DNA of 64,000 nt from Halorarum salinum (GTDB lineage: Archaea; Halobacteriota; Halobacteria; Halobacteriales; Haloferacaceae), in NCBI RefSeq assembly GCF_013402875.1, contig NZ_CP058579.1, forward strand, positions 1,736,001-1,800,000, in the 5' to 3' direction. Under the pieces are notes generated by a model that saw nothing but the letters and a program-made list of their open reading frames with translations, had not been told where the DNA came from and did not search any database. The translations under genes and the position numbers were made by a program. Shown here piece by piece: positions 44,452 to 53,663 of this stretch (its first letter is position 1; each line of letters begins with the position of its first letter).

Positions 44452-45626
44452 AAATCGTCGACTGCGAGACGTTCGCCGTCCCACCCCGGTGGCTGTTCGT
44501 CCGCCTCGAAACCGCGGACGGCACCGTCGGGTGGGGCGAACACGTCACCGGCGGAGGCGGCCCGGCCCCCGTCGCGGCGGCCGTCGCGGCGCTCTTCGAG
44601 CAACGACTGCGCGGGGCGGACCCGCTGCGCATCGAGGACCACTGGACGACGATGTACCGCGGGGGCTTCTACCGGGGCGGCCCCGTGCTCATGAGCGCCA
44701 TCGCGGGCATCGACCAGGCGCTGTGGGACGTCAAGGGCAAGCACCACGGCGCGCCCGTCCACGAACTGCTCGGCGGGAGAGCCCGCGATCGGATGCGGGT
44801 CTACCAGTGGATCGGCGGCGACCGTCCGGCCGACGTCGGCGAGGCGGCCGAACGGAAGGTCGACCAGGGATTCACCGCCATGAAGATGAACGCGACCGAG
44901 GAGTTCCGCCGCATCGAGTCGCCCGCCGCCGTCGAAGCCGCGGTCGCTCGCCTCCGCGAGGTCCGCGAGGCGGTCGGGCCGGACGTCGGCGTCGCCGTCG
45001 ACTTCCACGGGCGGGTGGCCAAGTCGATGGCGAAGAAGTTGGCGGCGGCGCTGGAACCCCACGACCCGATGTTCGTCGAGGAACCCGTCCTCTCCGAGCA
45101 CCTCGAGGCGTTCTCGGAGGTGGCGGCCCACACGGACTCGCCGATCGCGACCGGCGAGCGGCTGTTCACCCGCTGGGACTACAAGCCGCTCCTCGAGTCC
45201 GGCGCGGTCGACGTCGTCCAGCCGGACCTCTCGCACGCGGGCGGCATCACGGAGGTACGGAAGATCGCGGCGATGGCGGAGGCGTACGACGTCGCGCTGG
45301 CGCCCCACTGCCCGCTCGGCCCCGTCGCGCTCGCGGCGTGTCTCCAGGTCGACGCCGCCACGCCGAACGCCGTCATCCAGGAACAGAGCCTCGACGTCCA
45401 CTACAACCGCGAGGCCGACCTGCTCGATTACCTCGACGACCCGTCGGTCCTCGAGTACGAGGACGGATACGTCGACATCCCGGACGACCCGGGGCTGGGG
45501 ATCCCCATCGACGAATCGAAGGTCCGGGGGGCCGCCGAGGACCCCGCGGCCGTCGACTGGGGGGAGGCGCTCTCGTTCCACCGCGACGTCTGGCGACACG
45601 AGGACGGGAGCTTCGCCGAGTGGTGA
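44448..45626 (+). CDS. dgoD: D-galactonate dehydratase
   Basis: The 392-residue protein begins at GTG 44448 with MKIVDCETFAVPPRWLFVRL and follows E. coli DgoD along its whole length as I recall it: FYRGGPVLMSAIAGIDQALW, GGDRPADV, VDFHGRVAKSMAK, FVEEPVL, ATGERLFTRWDYK, QPDLSHAGGITE, LAPHCPLGPVALAACLQVD, QEQSLDVHYN and a WRHEDGSFAEW end. Predicted metal ligands are D185, E211 and E237 and the catalytic pair H187 and H287, offset by two from the described E. coli residues. The product would be 2-keto-3-deoxygalactonate. It is coupled to the preceding dehydrogenase, with a DapA aldolase gene following. Confidence 0.93.
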   Translation: MKIVDCETFAVPPRWLFVRLETADGTVGWGEHVTGGGGPAPVAAAVAALFEQRLRGADPLRIEDHWTTMYRGGFYRGGPVLMSAIAGIDQALWDVKGKHHGAPVHELLGGRARDRMRVYQWIGGDRPADVGEAAERKVDQGFTAMKMNATEEFRRIESPAAVEAAVARLREVREAVGPDVGVAVDFHGRVAKSMAKKLAAALEPHDPMFVEEPVLSEHLEAFSEVAAHTDSPIATGERLFTRWDYKPLLESGAVDVVQPDLSHAGGITEVRKIAAMAEAYDVALAPHCPLGPVALAACLQVDAATPNAVIQEQSLDVHYNREADLLDYLDDPSVLEYEDGYVDIPDDPGLGIPIDESKVRGAAEDPAAVDWGEALSFHRDVWRHEDGSFAEW

Positions 45627-45637
45627 GGCGGGGCACC

Positions 45638-45645
45638 TTTTTTAG
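45638..45645 (+). promoter_or_regulatory. T-rich element: TATA box of the aldolase gene and possible terminator of dgoD
   Basis: Six Ts followed by AG lie 12 bases after the dgoD stop and 24-31 bases before ATG 45669. The spacing fits the TATA box of the aldolase gene; a T-run is also a simple archaeal termination signal. It may serve both. Confidence 0.45.
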
Positions 45646-45668
45646 GGCTCACCGAGAGGTAGGCACCG

Positions 45669-46565
45669 ATGCAAATATCCGGCACGATTCCACCGATGGT
45701 GACGCCGACGCTCGCTCGCGACGGAGGCGTCGACGTCCCGACGCTCCGGTCGTTCACCGGGTCGCTCGTCGACGGCGGCGTTCACGCGCTATTCCCGAAC
45801 GGCTCGGCCGGGGAGTTCTCCAGTCTCACGCGCGCCGAGCGACGGACGGTGGTCGAGACGGTGGTCGAGACAGCGGACGGGACGCCCGTCATCGCCGGCT
45901 GCGGCGGGACGAGCGTGGGCGACGTGCTGGCGGGCATCGACGACGCAGCGGAGGCGGGCGCGGACGCCGCCGTCGTAGTGACGCCCTACTACCTCTCGAC
46001 GCGGCAGTCGGGGCTGCGGGAGTTCTACGAGACCGTGGCGACCCGCTCGCCGCTCCCGGTGGTGCTGTACAACATCCCCCAGTTGACCGGCGTCTCCCTC
46101 GACGTCGAGACGGTGACGGCGCTCTCCGACCACGACGACATCGTCGGCATCAAGGACTCCAGCGGGGGAGCGACCTACCACTTCAGGCTCGTCGAGAACA
46201 CGCCCGAGGACTTCTCGGTCGTCCAGGGCATCACGACGCTCGCGACGGCGTCGCTCGACGCGGGTTCCGACGGCATCGTCACGGGAACGGCGAACGTCTT
46301 CCCGGGCGCGATGGTCGACCTGTACGACGCCCACGTCGCCGGCGACCGGGACCGGGCGGCCCGACTGCTCAAGGACGTCGTCATCCCCGTCAGCGCCGGC
46401 CACGACGGCATCCCGACGGCGGTAGCGATGAAGTACCTCGTCCGCCGCGGCGGCACGGACGTCGGCCCGCCGCTGTTGCCGCTGCCGGAACTGTCCGCCG
46501 AGGAGGAACGGCGGCTAGGGGACGCATACGACGCCGTCGTCGGGCGGCTCGAGGCGACGGGATGA
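45669..46565 (+). CDS. DapA-family aldolase, probably for 2-keto-3-deoxy-galactonate/gluconate
   Basis: The 298-residue protein has the NAL/DHDPS landmarks IPPMVTPTLARDGGVDVPTL, PNGSAGEFSSLTRAER, VTPYYLSTRQSGLREFYE, Y134 in VLYNIPQLTGV and the Schiff-base K162 in GIKDSSGG. The YNIP and KDSSG forms are those of true aldolases of this superfamily, unlike the YKRGP/KYAED pair at 8207. Placed directly after dgoD, it probably splits 2-keto-3-deoxygalactonate, phosphorylated or not, into pyruvate and glyceraldehyde or its phosphate. No 2-keto-3-deoxy sugar acid kinase is seen in the window. Confidence 0.84.
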   Translation: MQISGTIPPMVTPTLARDGGVDVPTLRSFTGSLVDGGVHALFPNGSAGEFSSLTRAERRTVVETVVETADGTPVIAGCGGTSVGDVLAGIDDAAEAGADAAVVVTPYYLSTRQSGLREFYETVATRSPLPVVLYNIPQLTGVSLDVETVTALSDHDDIVGIKDSSGGATYHFRLVENTPEDFSVVQGITTLATASLDAGSDGIVTGTANVFPGAMVDLYDAHVAGDRDRAARLLKDVVIPVSAGHDGIPTAVAMKYLVRRGGTDVGPPLLPLPELSAEEERRLGDAYDAVVGRLEATG

Positions 46566-46648
46566 CTGTCGCACGGCGGCTGGACGAGCCACCGTGACTG
46601 ACCGCTCCCGGAGCTTTATGTGAACTCGTGCGGTTTACCGACCGAGCT

Positions 46649-47914
46649 ATGACCGAAGACGAAGCCGACTATCGGATACCGCCGGGTGGCGGCGTTCCGT
46701 GGCGCGACCTGAGCGTCGAGGAACGCCACCGGCCGCCGGAGCGCGACGTCGAGATCACGGGCATCGAGACGATGGCGGTCGCGGGGAACTTCACGTGGGG
46801 ACTGGTCAAGGTCGAGACGAACGCCGAACACCACGGCATCGGCGAGACGTTCCGGGCCGAGGCGGCGCTCGACATGGCCGAGCGACTCGTCGTCGACCTG
46901 GCGGGCGAGAATCCGCTCGACGTCGAACGGCTGCTCGAACTGATGAACCAGCGCTACACGGGCAGCGGGCGCATCGGGCAGGCGGCGTTCACCGGCATCG
47001 AGACTGCGCTGTGGGACATCAAGGGGAAGGTGCTCGACGTCCCCGTCTACGAACTGCTCGGCGGGAAGTACCGCGACGAGATCCGGATCTACTGTGACAC
47101 CCACGGCGGCGAGTCGCTGGGACAGGCCGCCTCGCGGGATCCGATGGACGTCTACACGCCGGAGTCGTACGCGCGGGCGGCCCGCGAGGTGGTCGACGAG
47201 GGATTCGAGGCGCTCAAGTTCGACCTCGACGTGCCGACACACCGCGACATCGACACGGCGGCGCGCCGCCTCGACAACGAGGCGATCGAACACAAGGTGT
47301 CGCTCGTGGAGGCGGTCCGCGACGAGATCGGGTACGACGTCGACCTCGGAATGGACCTCCACTGGAACTTCACCGTCGAGACGGCCCGTCGCGTCGGGCG
47401 GAAACTCGAACCGTACGACCTGGCGTGGCTGGAGGACCCCGTCCCGCCGGAGCAGCTGGAGGCACACGCCAGGCTCGCCGAGGAACTGCACCTCCCGATC
47501 CTGACGGGCGAGAACCTCGTGACCGCCGACGCGTTCAACGACTACGCGGGGGCCGGCGCGATGGACATCGCGGCGCCCGACGTCAACAAGTGCGGGGGGC
47601 TGTGGGAACTCCGGAAGATCGCGACCGTCTGTGACCTCAACGGCATCCCGCTGTCGCCGCACAACATCTCCAGTCCGGTCGGCACGGTCGCGGGCGCCCA
47701 CGTCTGTGCCGCCATCCCGAACTTCCTCTCGCTCGAGTGGCACGCGCGTGACGTCCCGTGGTGGGGCGAGTTGGTGGACCGGACCGACGCCCCCGACGAC
47801 CCCATCATCGAGGACGGCTTCATCGATCTGCCCGAGGGACCCGGACTCGGCGTCGAACTCGACGCCGACGTCGTCGAGGACCACCTCGTCGAGGGATCGA
47901 CGTCGTTCCTCTGA
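46649..47914 (+). CDS. Enolase-superfamily acid-sugar dehydratase, KFD type
   Basis: The 421-residue protein is the longest of its group (with 2572, 17144 and 55062). Landmarks are TALWDIKGKVLDVPVYELLG, IRIYCDTHGGE, ALKFDLDVPTHRD, MDLHWNFTVE, WLEDPVPPEQ, TGENLV and SPHNISSPVGTVAG. The start is ATG 46649 (MTEDEADYRIP); a ctttatg box at 46613-46619 is 30-36 nt away, so the leader is a few bases or none, and GTG 46628 would fall within about nine bases of the box. It is the last gene before the ABC importer and may supply its intracellular first step; the substrate is not determined. Confidence 0.84.
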   Translation: MTEDEADYRIPPGGGVPWRDLSVEERHRPPERDVEITGIETMAVAGNFTWGLVKVETNAEHHGIGETFRAEAALDMAERLVVDLAGENPLDVERLLELMNQRYTGSGRIGQAAFTGIETALWDIKGKVLDVPVYELLGGKYRDEIRIYCDTHGGESLGQAASRDPMDVYTPESYARAAREVVDEGFEALKFDLDVPTHRDIDTAARRLDNEAIEHKVSLVEAVRDEIGYDVDLGMDLHWNFTVETARRVGRKLEPYDLAWLEDPVPPEQLEAHARLAEELHLPILTGENLVTADAFNDYAGAGAMDIAAPDVNKCGGLWELRKIATVCDLNGIPLSPHNISSPVGTVAGAHVCAAIPNFLSLEWHARDVPWWGELVDRTDAPDDPIIEDGFIDLPEGPGLGVELDADVVEDHLVEGSTSFL

Positions 47915-48080
47915 CCTCGCTGAGGGTGCGGACACTCCCGTTCGTTCTCGTGCTCGGGTTCGTTCGCCCTCCCGGACGGTCGGAGCGCACGCCCCTCCCG
48001 CTCGACCGGCCGATCGTGACGCGACGGGATCCCCAACGCGAACGGGGCTGACACGCAACTGCCGGTCATTTTCACCTAAA

Positions 48081-48159
48081 ACATAACGTTTACCTATACT
48101 ACATCCGGCCAATCATGCCCCGAACTTTTATTACATATACCGCTTAAGACGCAATCGGT
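48081..48159 (+). promoter_or_regulatory. A+T-rich promoter region of the sugar importer
   Basis: Ahead of the binding-protein gene the sequence turns A+T-rich. TTTTATTA at 48126-48133 lies 27-34 nt before the ATG at 48160 and fits the core box. A second set, cataacgtttacctatac (48083-48100), could be another box or a regulator site. Confidence 0.6.
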
Positions 48160-49701
48160 ATGTCAAAGGGTGACACGAATACTACCGAAGAACCGGTGGA
48201 CTCCTCCCGACGTAACTTCCTGAAAGTCACCAGTGCTGCCGGGGCGGCCGGCGCACTCGGGGCGCTCGCCGGTTGTGCCGGCGGCGGAAACGGCGATGGG
48301 AACGGCGGCGGGAACGGCGGCGGAAACGGCGGCGGGAACGGCGGCGGAAACGGCGGTGGTTCCGAGGGCGCCAGTTTCCAGTATCTCTCGGCCGAAGCCG
48401 CCGAGAACTCGCTGACGAAGCCGCACTTCAACGAGTCCGTCAAGCGGTTCAACGAACAGACGGGCCACAACGCGACGCTGCAGACGGCCTCGTACTCCGA
48501 CGTCAGACAGAAGATCTCCTCGACCGTCTCGGCGGGCAACCCGCCGGCGCTGGCGGAGTCCGGCGGCGCGGGTATCGAGTTCTGGGACGACGGAACCGTG
48601 CCCGACCACGGACAGTGGATCGAGGGGAGCGACTACCCGGATCGCTGGAGCACGGCGGCGGAGGCGACGGCCGACTTCCGCGGTAACTGGTGGAGCGCCG
48701 GCCCGCTCCGCCACACCCATAGCCACCTGGGCATCCGGCCCAAGATGTTCAGCCAGGCGGGGGTTTCCGACCCCTCGCAGCTGGAAACCTGGAGCGGTTT
48801 CTACGAGGCGCTCCAGATGGTCGACCAGGAGTTCTCGAACGCCATCGCCTACGAGGAGACCGGCGTCGGGCCGGACCTCGAATCCTACTGGGGGCAGGCT
48901 CGTACGGCGTACACCGACGGGGCCGACCCGTGGATTCGAGGCGAGGGCGCCAACCCCGAGGTCCTCATCGACGGCGACGGTGAGGAGGGCGACCGGACGG
49001 ACGGGATGATCAAGAACACGGTCACGCTGGCCAACCAGTTCTCCAGCAACGAGTCGGCCAGCCGCGGCGACGAGGAGATCCCGTCGCTGATGCTGACCGA
49101 CCGCGTCGCGTCCTTCACCTACATGACGGAGAACTTCACCCGCTGGAAGCAGGTGAAGGAAGACGTCACCTTCGGCTGGAACGGCGGCGACGGCGACGTG
49201 ATGGCGCTCCCCGTCCCCAGGCTCGACGCCGACTACGGCGCGGCAATCGGAATCAGCGAACTCGAGGGCCTCGAAGGCCAACACGGCGGCCACGTGTGGT
49301 CGCTCGAGCAGGCGCACTCCGTCTACGACGTCGGCGACCAGGCGAAGATGGACGCGGCCTGGGAACTCAACACCTTCCTGCACCAGGACGACCAGCACGT
49401 CCTCACGCAATACGGCGAGACCTACCCCGCTTCCCCGGCTGACCTGCCCATGCAGCAGAAGCTGCTGGAGGAGTATCCCGACATGCCGCAGAACTTCACG
49501 AAGGTGCTGGAGGACGTCGAACAGTACGGAAGCCAGTACAACAACACGGGCGGCCCGTGGGACGTCTGGGGGACCGATCAGATCCGCTGGACGGACATCA
49601 ACGAGACCATGAGCCAGGCCATCGCGGGACAGGTTCAGGTAGAAAACCTGCCCCAGCAGATCCGACAGAAGGTCGACACTACGCTGGAGGAGCGCAACTA
49701 G
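48160..49701 (+). CDS. Sugar ABC transporter substrate-binding lipoprotein (CUT1 type)
   Basis: The 513-residue precursor carries a Tat signal (S-R17-R18-N-F-L-K), a hydrophobic Ala/Gly stretch and the lipobox LAGC with C39, so it is exported folded and anchored by a lipid. A Gly/Asn linker follows (repeats of GGGN). The mature part resembles family 1 extracellular solute-binding proteins, with an N-terminal lobe from FQYLSAEAAENSLTKPHFNE and a C-terminal WTDINETMSQAIAG region, in place of maltose- or xylose-type binders. It heads a four-gene importer set with two permeases and an ATPase. The ligand is probably a sugar or oligosaccharide. Confidence 0.87.
   Translation: MSKGDTNTTEEPVDSSRRNFLKVTSAAGAAGALGALAGCAGGGNGDGNGGGNGGGNGGGNGGGNGGGSEGASFQYLSAEAAENSLTKPHFNESVKRFNEQTGHNATLQTASYSDVRQKISSTVSAGNPPALAESGGAGIEFWDDGTVPDHGQWIEGSDYPDRWSTAAEATADFRGNWWSAGPLRHTHSHLGIRPKMFSQAGVSDPSQLETWSGFYEALQMVDQEFSNAIAYEETGVGPDLESYWGQARTAYTDGADPWIRGEGANPEVLIDGDGEEGDRTDGMIKNTVTLANQFSSNESASRGDEEIPSLMLTDRVASFTYMTENFTRWKQVKEDVTFGWNGGDGDVMALPVPRLDADYGAAIGISELEGLEGQHGGHVWSLEQAHSVYDVGDQAKMDAAWELNTFLHQDDQHVLTQYGETYPASPADLPMQQKLLEEYPDMPQNFTKVLEDVEQYGSQYNNTGGPWDVWGTDQIRWTDINETMSQAIAGQVQVENLPQQIRQKVDTTLEERN
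48284..48361 (+). repeat. 12-base tandem repeats encoding a Gly-Gly-Gly-Asn linker
   Basis: Variants of ggcggcgggaac and ggcggcggaaac alternate five to six times inside the binding-protein gene, giving the flexible linker after the lipobox. The alternating G/A at one position suggests a 24-base unit. Copy number is likely to vary among strains. Confidence 0.8.
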
Positions 49702-49826
49702 AGCACCTCGATTGGTCGCTTGGACAGCACATCAGAGGCTCAAACGCTACTCCACGGAAGACAGCACGAACATGACTCACGATGATTTTTATACCGGGTT
49801 AGTGAATCACCCAACGATGCTCCGAG

Positions 49827-50786
49827 GTGACTGTTAGCGTGGCACAAGAGGAACGATCCGCCGAGGCGATCCGCGAACGATACGGCGTCGGTGAGGAGAC
49901 GCTCCTCGACAGGATGCGGGAGAACTACGCGGGATACCTGTTCATCCTGCCGACGTTCGTCATGTTCGTCCTCCTGTTCTACATCCCGATCGTTCAGGGG
50001 GTCTTCATCACGTTCACGAACGCGACGCTCGGCGGGACGAGCTACGAGTTCGTCGGACTGGACAACTACGTGTGGATGTTCTCGAACGACCTGTTCGTGT
50101 TCGCGCTCGGCTGGACCTTGGTGTTCGTCTTCAGCGTGACGGCCCTGCAGCTGCTGGTCGGCCTCATGGCCGCGCTGTTGCTGAACGAGATCCGGACCGG
50201 GCTGAAGGAGACGTTCAGCGCCATCATGATGTCGCCGTACTTCTCGGCCCCGCTGGCCGGCGGTGTCATCTGGTTCTGGTTCCTGGACAGCAACTACGGG
50301 CTCGCCGCGATGCTGGCGGCCGACCTCGGCACGACCGCGCCGGGGTTCCTCGCGGAGGGCTTCTGGCCGTACGTCTCGCTCATCGTCGCACAGACGTGGC
50401 ACGACTACGCGTACGCGGCCATCATCTACCTCGCCGCGTTGGCGTCGGTTCCGCGGGATCAGTACGAGGCCGCCGCCCTCGACGGCGCCGGCCGACTCCG
50501 TCGGTTCCGGGACGTGACGCTCCCGCACCTGCTGATCCCGACGGTGATCATCCTCGCGCTCCGGACCGCGTGGAACGTCGCCGAGTTCGCACAGCCCTTC
50601 GAACTGACGGCCGGTGGCCCGGGGACTCGGACCATGCTCCTGTCAATCCTGACGTACCGCACCGCGTTCGTCAACCTCTCGTTCTCGCGTGCGTTCGCCA
50701 TCGGCGTGGTGATGATCCTGCTCGCGATGTTCGCGGGGATCGTCTACATCAACGCGATCCGACAGGAGGAGGAGCTCTACGTCTGA
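49827..50786 (+). CDS. Sugar ABC transporter permease, MalF-like
   Basis: The 319-residue protein has about six transmembrane helices starting with YLFILPTFVMFVLLFYIPIV. The cytoplasmic EAA loop QYEAAALDGAGRLRRFRDVT, which contacts the ATPase, is followed by LPHLLIPTVIILALRTAW. Translation starts at GTG 49827 or, four codons later, GTG 49839 (MAQEERSAEAI); tttttatacc at 49786-49795 is the promoter box, so expression does not depend only on the upstream gene. It is followed by the second permease after two bases. Confidence 0.88.
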   Translation: MTVSVAQEERSAEAIRERYGVGEETLLDRMRENYAGYLFILPTFVMFVLLFYIPIVQGVFITFTNATLGGTSYEFVGLDNYVWMFSNDLFVFALGWTLVFVFSVTALQLLVGLMAALLLNEIRTGLKETFSAIMMSPYFSAPLAGGVIWFWFLDSNYGLAAMLAADLGTTAPGFLAEGFWPYVSLIVAQTWHDYAYAAIIYLAALASVPRDQYEAAALDGAGRLRRFRDVTLPHLLIPTVIILALRTAWNVAEFAQPFELTAGGPGTRTMLLSILTYRTAFVNLSFSRAFAIGVVMILLAMFAGIVYINAIRQEEELYV

Positions 50787-50788
50787 CC

Positions 50789-51634
50789 ATGCTGAACGAA
50801 AACAAACGGTCGAAAACACTGCTGTGGGCCGGCATCGCCGTCTTCACCCTCTGGGCGCTGATTCCCTACCTGTGGGTCCTCAGAACGTCGGTGTTGACGA
50901 ACTTCGCCGCCATCGATCCGGCAGCGCCGTACATCCCCACGGCTGACATCTTCACCATCGAACCGTTCATGCAGATCTGGGAACGCGCCGATTTCCCGCT
51001 GTTCTTCCGGAACAGCATCATCGTCGCGTTCTCCGCGATGGTGATCTCGGTGCTGTTCTCCATCCCGGGCGCGTACGCGTTCGCCCGGCTGGACTTCCCG
51101 GGACGGCAGATCCTGTTCTACACGGCCGTGTTCACCATCATGTTCCCCTGGATCGTCATCACCATCCCGGTGTACGAGATCTTCTTCCGGCTGGGACTGG
51201 TGAACACGCTCACGGGCGTCATCATCGCCATCGCGATCTTCACGCTGCCACAGAACATCTGGTTGCTCCAGGGGTTCTTCCGGCAGGGGATCCCGCCGAA
51301 CATCGAGGAGGCGGCGCTGCTCGACGGCAACACGGAGATCACCGCGTTCCTCCGCATCGTGCTCCCGCTGAGCGCGCCCGCCATCGGCGCCGCGGCCCTG
51401 TTCTCGTTCCTCACGGGATGGAACAACTTCCTCTGGGTGTTCATCCTCACGAGCGACGAGAACGTCCGGACGGCGACCGTCGCGATCCACTACATCCTCG
51501 GGAGCGACGTGCTCCGCGAGTGGAACGTCCTGATGGCCGCCGTGGTGATCCTGGTCGCGCCGCCGGTCATCTTCTACGGCCTCTCCCAGCGCTACGTCGG
51601 CGAGGGGCTGGGCGGAACCGCCGGGGGTGGATGA
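50789..51634 (+). CDS. Sugar ABC transporter permease, MalG-like
   Basis: The 281-residue protein opens with a membrane helix (TLLWAGIAVFTLWALIPYLW) typical of MalG subunits and contains six predicted helices. The EAA loop reads NIEEAALLDGNTEITAFLRI, followed by VLPLSAPAIGAAALFSFLTG and WNNFLWVFIL. ATG 50789 lies two bases after the preceding stop, so the two permeases form one translational unit. It forms the channel with the MalF-like subunit. Confidence 0.9.
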   Translation: MLNENKRSKTLLWAGIAVFTLWALIPYLWVLRTSVLTNFAAIDPAAPYIPTADIFTIEPFMQIWERADFPLFFRNSIIVAFSAMVISVLFSIPGAYAFARLDFPGRQILFYTAVFTIMFPWIVITIPVYEIFFRLGLVNTLTGVIIAIAIFTLPQNIWLLQGFFRQGIPPNIEEAALLDGNTEITAFLRIVLPLSAPAIGAAALFSFLTGWNNFLWVFILTSDENVRTATVAIHYILGSDVLREWNVLMAAVVILVAPPVIFYGLSQRYVGEGLGGTAGGG

Positions 51635-51769
51635 TCGTGACGGGCCTCGATTCCACCCCGGCGCCGTGCTCGTGTCGGCCGGCATCGAACCCCGGTACTG
51701 CTCGCGTCGCGACCGTTCCGGAAGTAACGTTAAATAACCGAAACCTGACACCCACGCAACAAGACAACT

Positions 51770-52957
51770 ATGGCACGACTACAGATAGATAACCTCACGA
51801 AAGTGTTCGAGGCGGACTCCGGTCCCATCGTCGCGGTCGAAGAGCTGGACCTGGACATCAAGGACGGCGAGTTCGTCGTCGTCGTCGGCCCGTCGGGCTG
51901 TGGCAAGTCGACGACGCTGCGGACGGTCGCCGGCCTGGAGACCGCCACGGAGGGCGAGATCCGCATCGGCGACGAGGTCATCAACGACAAGGCGCCGAAG
52001 GACCGCGACATCGCCATGGTCTTCCAGAGCTACGCGCTCTACCCCCACAAGACGGTCAGGGGGAACATGGCATACGGCCTCCGGCTCTCGACCGACCTCA
52101 CGGATGAGGAGATCGACAAACGGGTCGAGGAGGCCGCGGCGATGATGGGCATCGAGGATCTCCTGGAGAAGAAACCCGGCTCGCTGTCCGGCGGCCAGCA
52201 GCAGCGGGTCGCCACGGGTCGCGCGATCGTCCGCGAGCCGGCGGTGTTCCTGTTCGACGAGCCGCTGTCGAACCTCGACGCGAAGCTCAGAAAGCACATG
52301 CGGACCGAACTGGCCCGCCTCCACACGGAACTGGGCATCACGACGATGTACGTGACCCACGACCAGGAGGAGGCGATGACGATGGCAGACCGCATCGTCG
52401 TGCTCAACGACGGGCGACTCCAGCAGGTGGCCACGCCGAAGGAGGTCTACTACGAACCGGTGAACTACTTCGTCGCCGACTTCATCGGCTCGCCCAGCAT
52501 GAACTTCTTCGAGGTCGAACTGGAGACCGCCGCCGACGGGGGCGGACGGCTGGTGAACGAGAGCTTCACCTACGAGGTGTCCGAGGACATCGTGAACAAC
52601 GTCCAGGACCGAAAGAGCGATCTGATGACCATGGGAATCCGCCCCGAGAGCATCACCCCCGCGGACGAGACGACCCCGGAGGGCAAGACGGTCAACGCCC
52701 GCGTCGAGGTCGTCGAGGTCGTCGGCTCGGACAACTTCATCTACCTCGACGTGGACGGCAAGGAGTGCCGCGTGCGGACGCCGTCGACGATCGAACCCGA
52801 CATCGACGCCGTCTTCGAGATCACCTTCGACGAGGAGAACGTCCACCTCTTCGACATCGAGACCGAGCAGGCGCTCACCCACGGCACGGAGAAATCCAGG
52901 GCGGTCCGGGACCGGGATCAGGAGGCCCCCATCGAGGGGGTAGGCGGCGCGGAGTAG
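51770..52957 (+). CDS. Sugar ABC transporter ATP-binding protein (MalK/UgpC type)
   Basis: The 395-residue protein has Walker A GPSGCGKST, the Q-loop VFQSYALYPHKTV, signature LSGGQQQRVATGRAI, Walker B VFLFDEPLSNLDAKLR and the switch VTHDQEEAMTMAD. The region after about residue 240 forms the OB-fold regulatory domain of CUT1 ATPases (MGIRPESI). It has its own promoter, since ttaaataa lies about 35 nt before ATG 51770. Such ATPases can serve several importers in haloarchaea; here it follows its permeases after 135 bases. Confidence 0.92.
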   Translation: MARLQIDNLTKVFEADSGPIVAVEELDLDIKDGEFVVVVGPSGCGKSTTLRTVAGLETATEGEIRIGDEVINDKAPKDRDIAMVFQSYALYPHKTVRGNMAYGLRLSTDLTDEEIDKRVEEAAAMMGIEDLLEKKPGSLSGGQQQRVATGRAIVREPAVFLFDEPLSNLDAKLRKHMRTELARLHTELGITTMYVTHDQEEAMTMADRIVVLNDGRLQQVATPKEVYYEPVNYFVADFIGSPSMNFFEVELETAADGGGRLVNESFTYEVSEDIVNNVQDRKSDLMTMGIRPESITPADETTPEGKTVNARVEVVEVVGSDNFIYLDVDGKECRVRTPSTIEPDIDAVFEITFDEENVHLFDIETEQALTHGTEKSRAVRDRDQEAPIEGVGGAE

Positions 52958-53079
52958 CCCGCCGAACGGGTTCTCGCCTTCACCTCTCGCACGGCGGTAC
53001 GCCAGGCGGGAACCGGCCTGTCGGTTCCGCCCCCGTCGTTCTGCCTACCCGTGTCCCGAGGGGCGGACCGATTCGTACG

Positions 53080-53607
53080 GCTCCTCCAGATGATCCATCT
53101 CGCTCCCGGACGGCGAGATATCGAGCGCCTCGACGCGTTCGGTCCGCACCTCACCGGCGTCCGGTACACGCCGGAGAAGGGAGGCCCGGCCGACGAGGTG
53201 CTCTGCTTCGACGAGGCGGACTTCCACGACGCGCTGGCGCGGACGATTATCTCGTGTTGGCCTGCCGCTGACCGTGACGACCCGCGGACTCGTCGGGCGG
53301 GCGGAGTTCGAGGCGCTCCCGCCGGAGGCCGTCCTCGTCAACGCCGGCCGTGGCCCCATCGTGGACACCGACGCGCTGACCGACGCGGTCAACGACGGCG
53401 ACATCCGCGGGGCGGCCCTCGACGTGACGGACCCCGAACCGCTCCCATCTGACCACGACCTCTGGCGGATGGGCAACGTCCACGTCACGCCGCACAACTC
53501 CGGGTACACGCCCCAGTACCCCCCGCGTCGCCGACGTCCTCGCCCGCAACCTCGCGCGGGTCGAGGGGACCGGGTCCTACGAGGACATCGAGAACCGGAT
53601 CATCTGA
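53080..53607 (+). pseudogene. D-2-hydroxyacid dehydrogenase remnant, several frameshifts
   Basis: Pieces in three frames line up as ERLDAFGPHLTGVRYTPEKG, DDYLVLAC, PLTVTTRGLVGRAEFEALPP then EAVLVNAGRGPIVDTDALTD, GAALDVTDPEPLPSDHDLWR, NVHVTPHNSGYTPQY and, after another shift, RVADVLARNLARVEGTGSYE to a stop at 53607. Catalytic Arg, Glu (substituted in TDPEP context) and His regions are recognisable, but the substrate domain and GxGxxG are gone. It lies just after the importer. Confidence 0.7.
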
Positions 53608-53663
53608 GCCGCCCGGCGACGGGTGCGTAGTACATTTATACCATCCGACGGACTACTTCGGGT

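Noticed and set aside
45638-45643. T-run as a proven terminator of dgoD
   Set aside because: The same bases sit at the right distance for the TATA box of the aldolase gene, and there is no other termination evidence.
48284-48361. Repeat array as a possible CRISPR
   Set aside because: Units are 12 bases with no spacers and encode the Gly/Asn linker of the binding protein.
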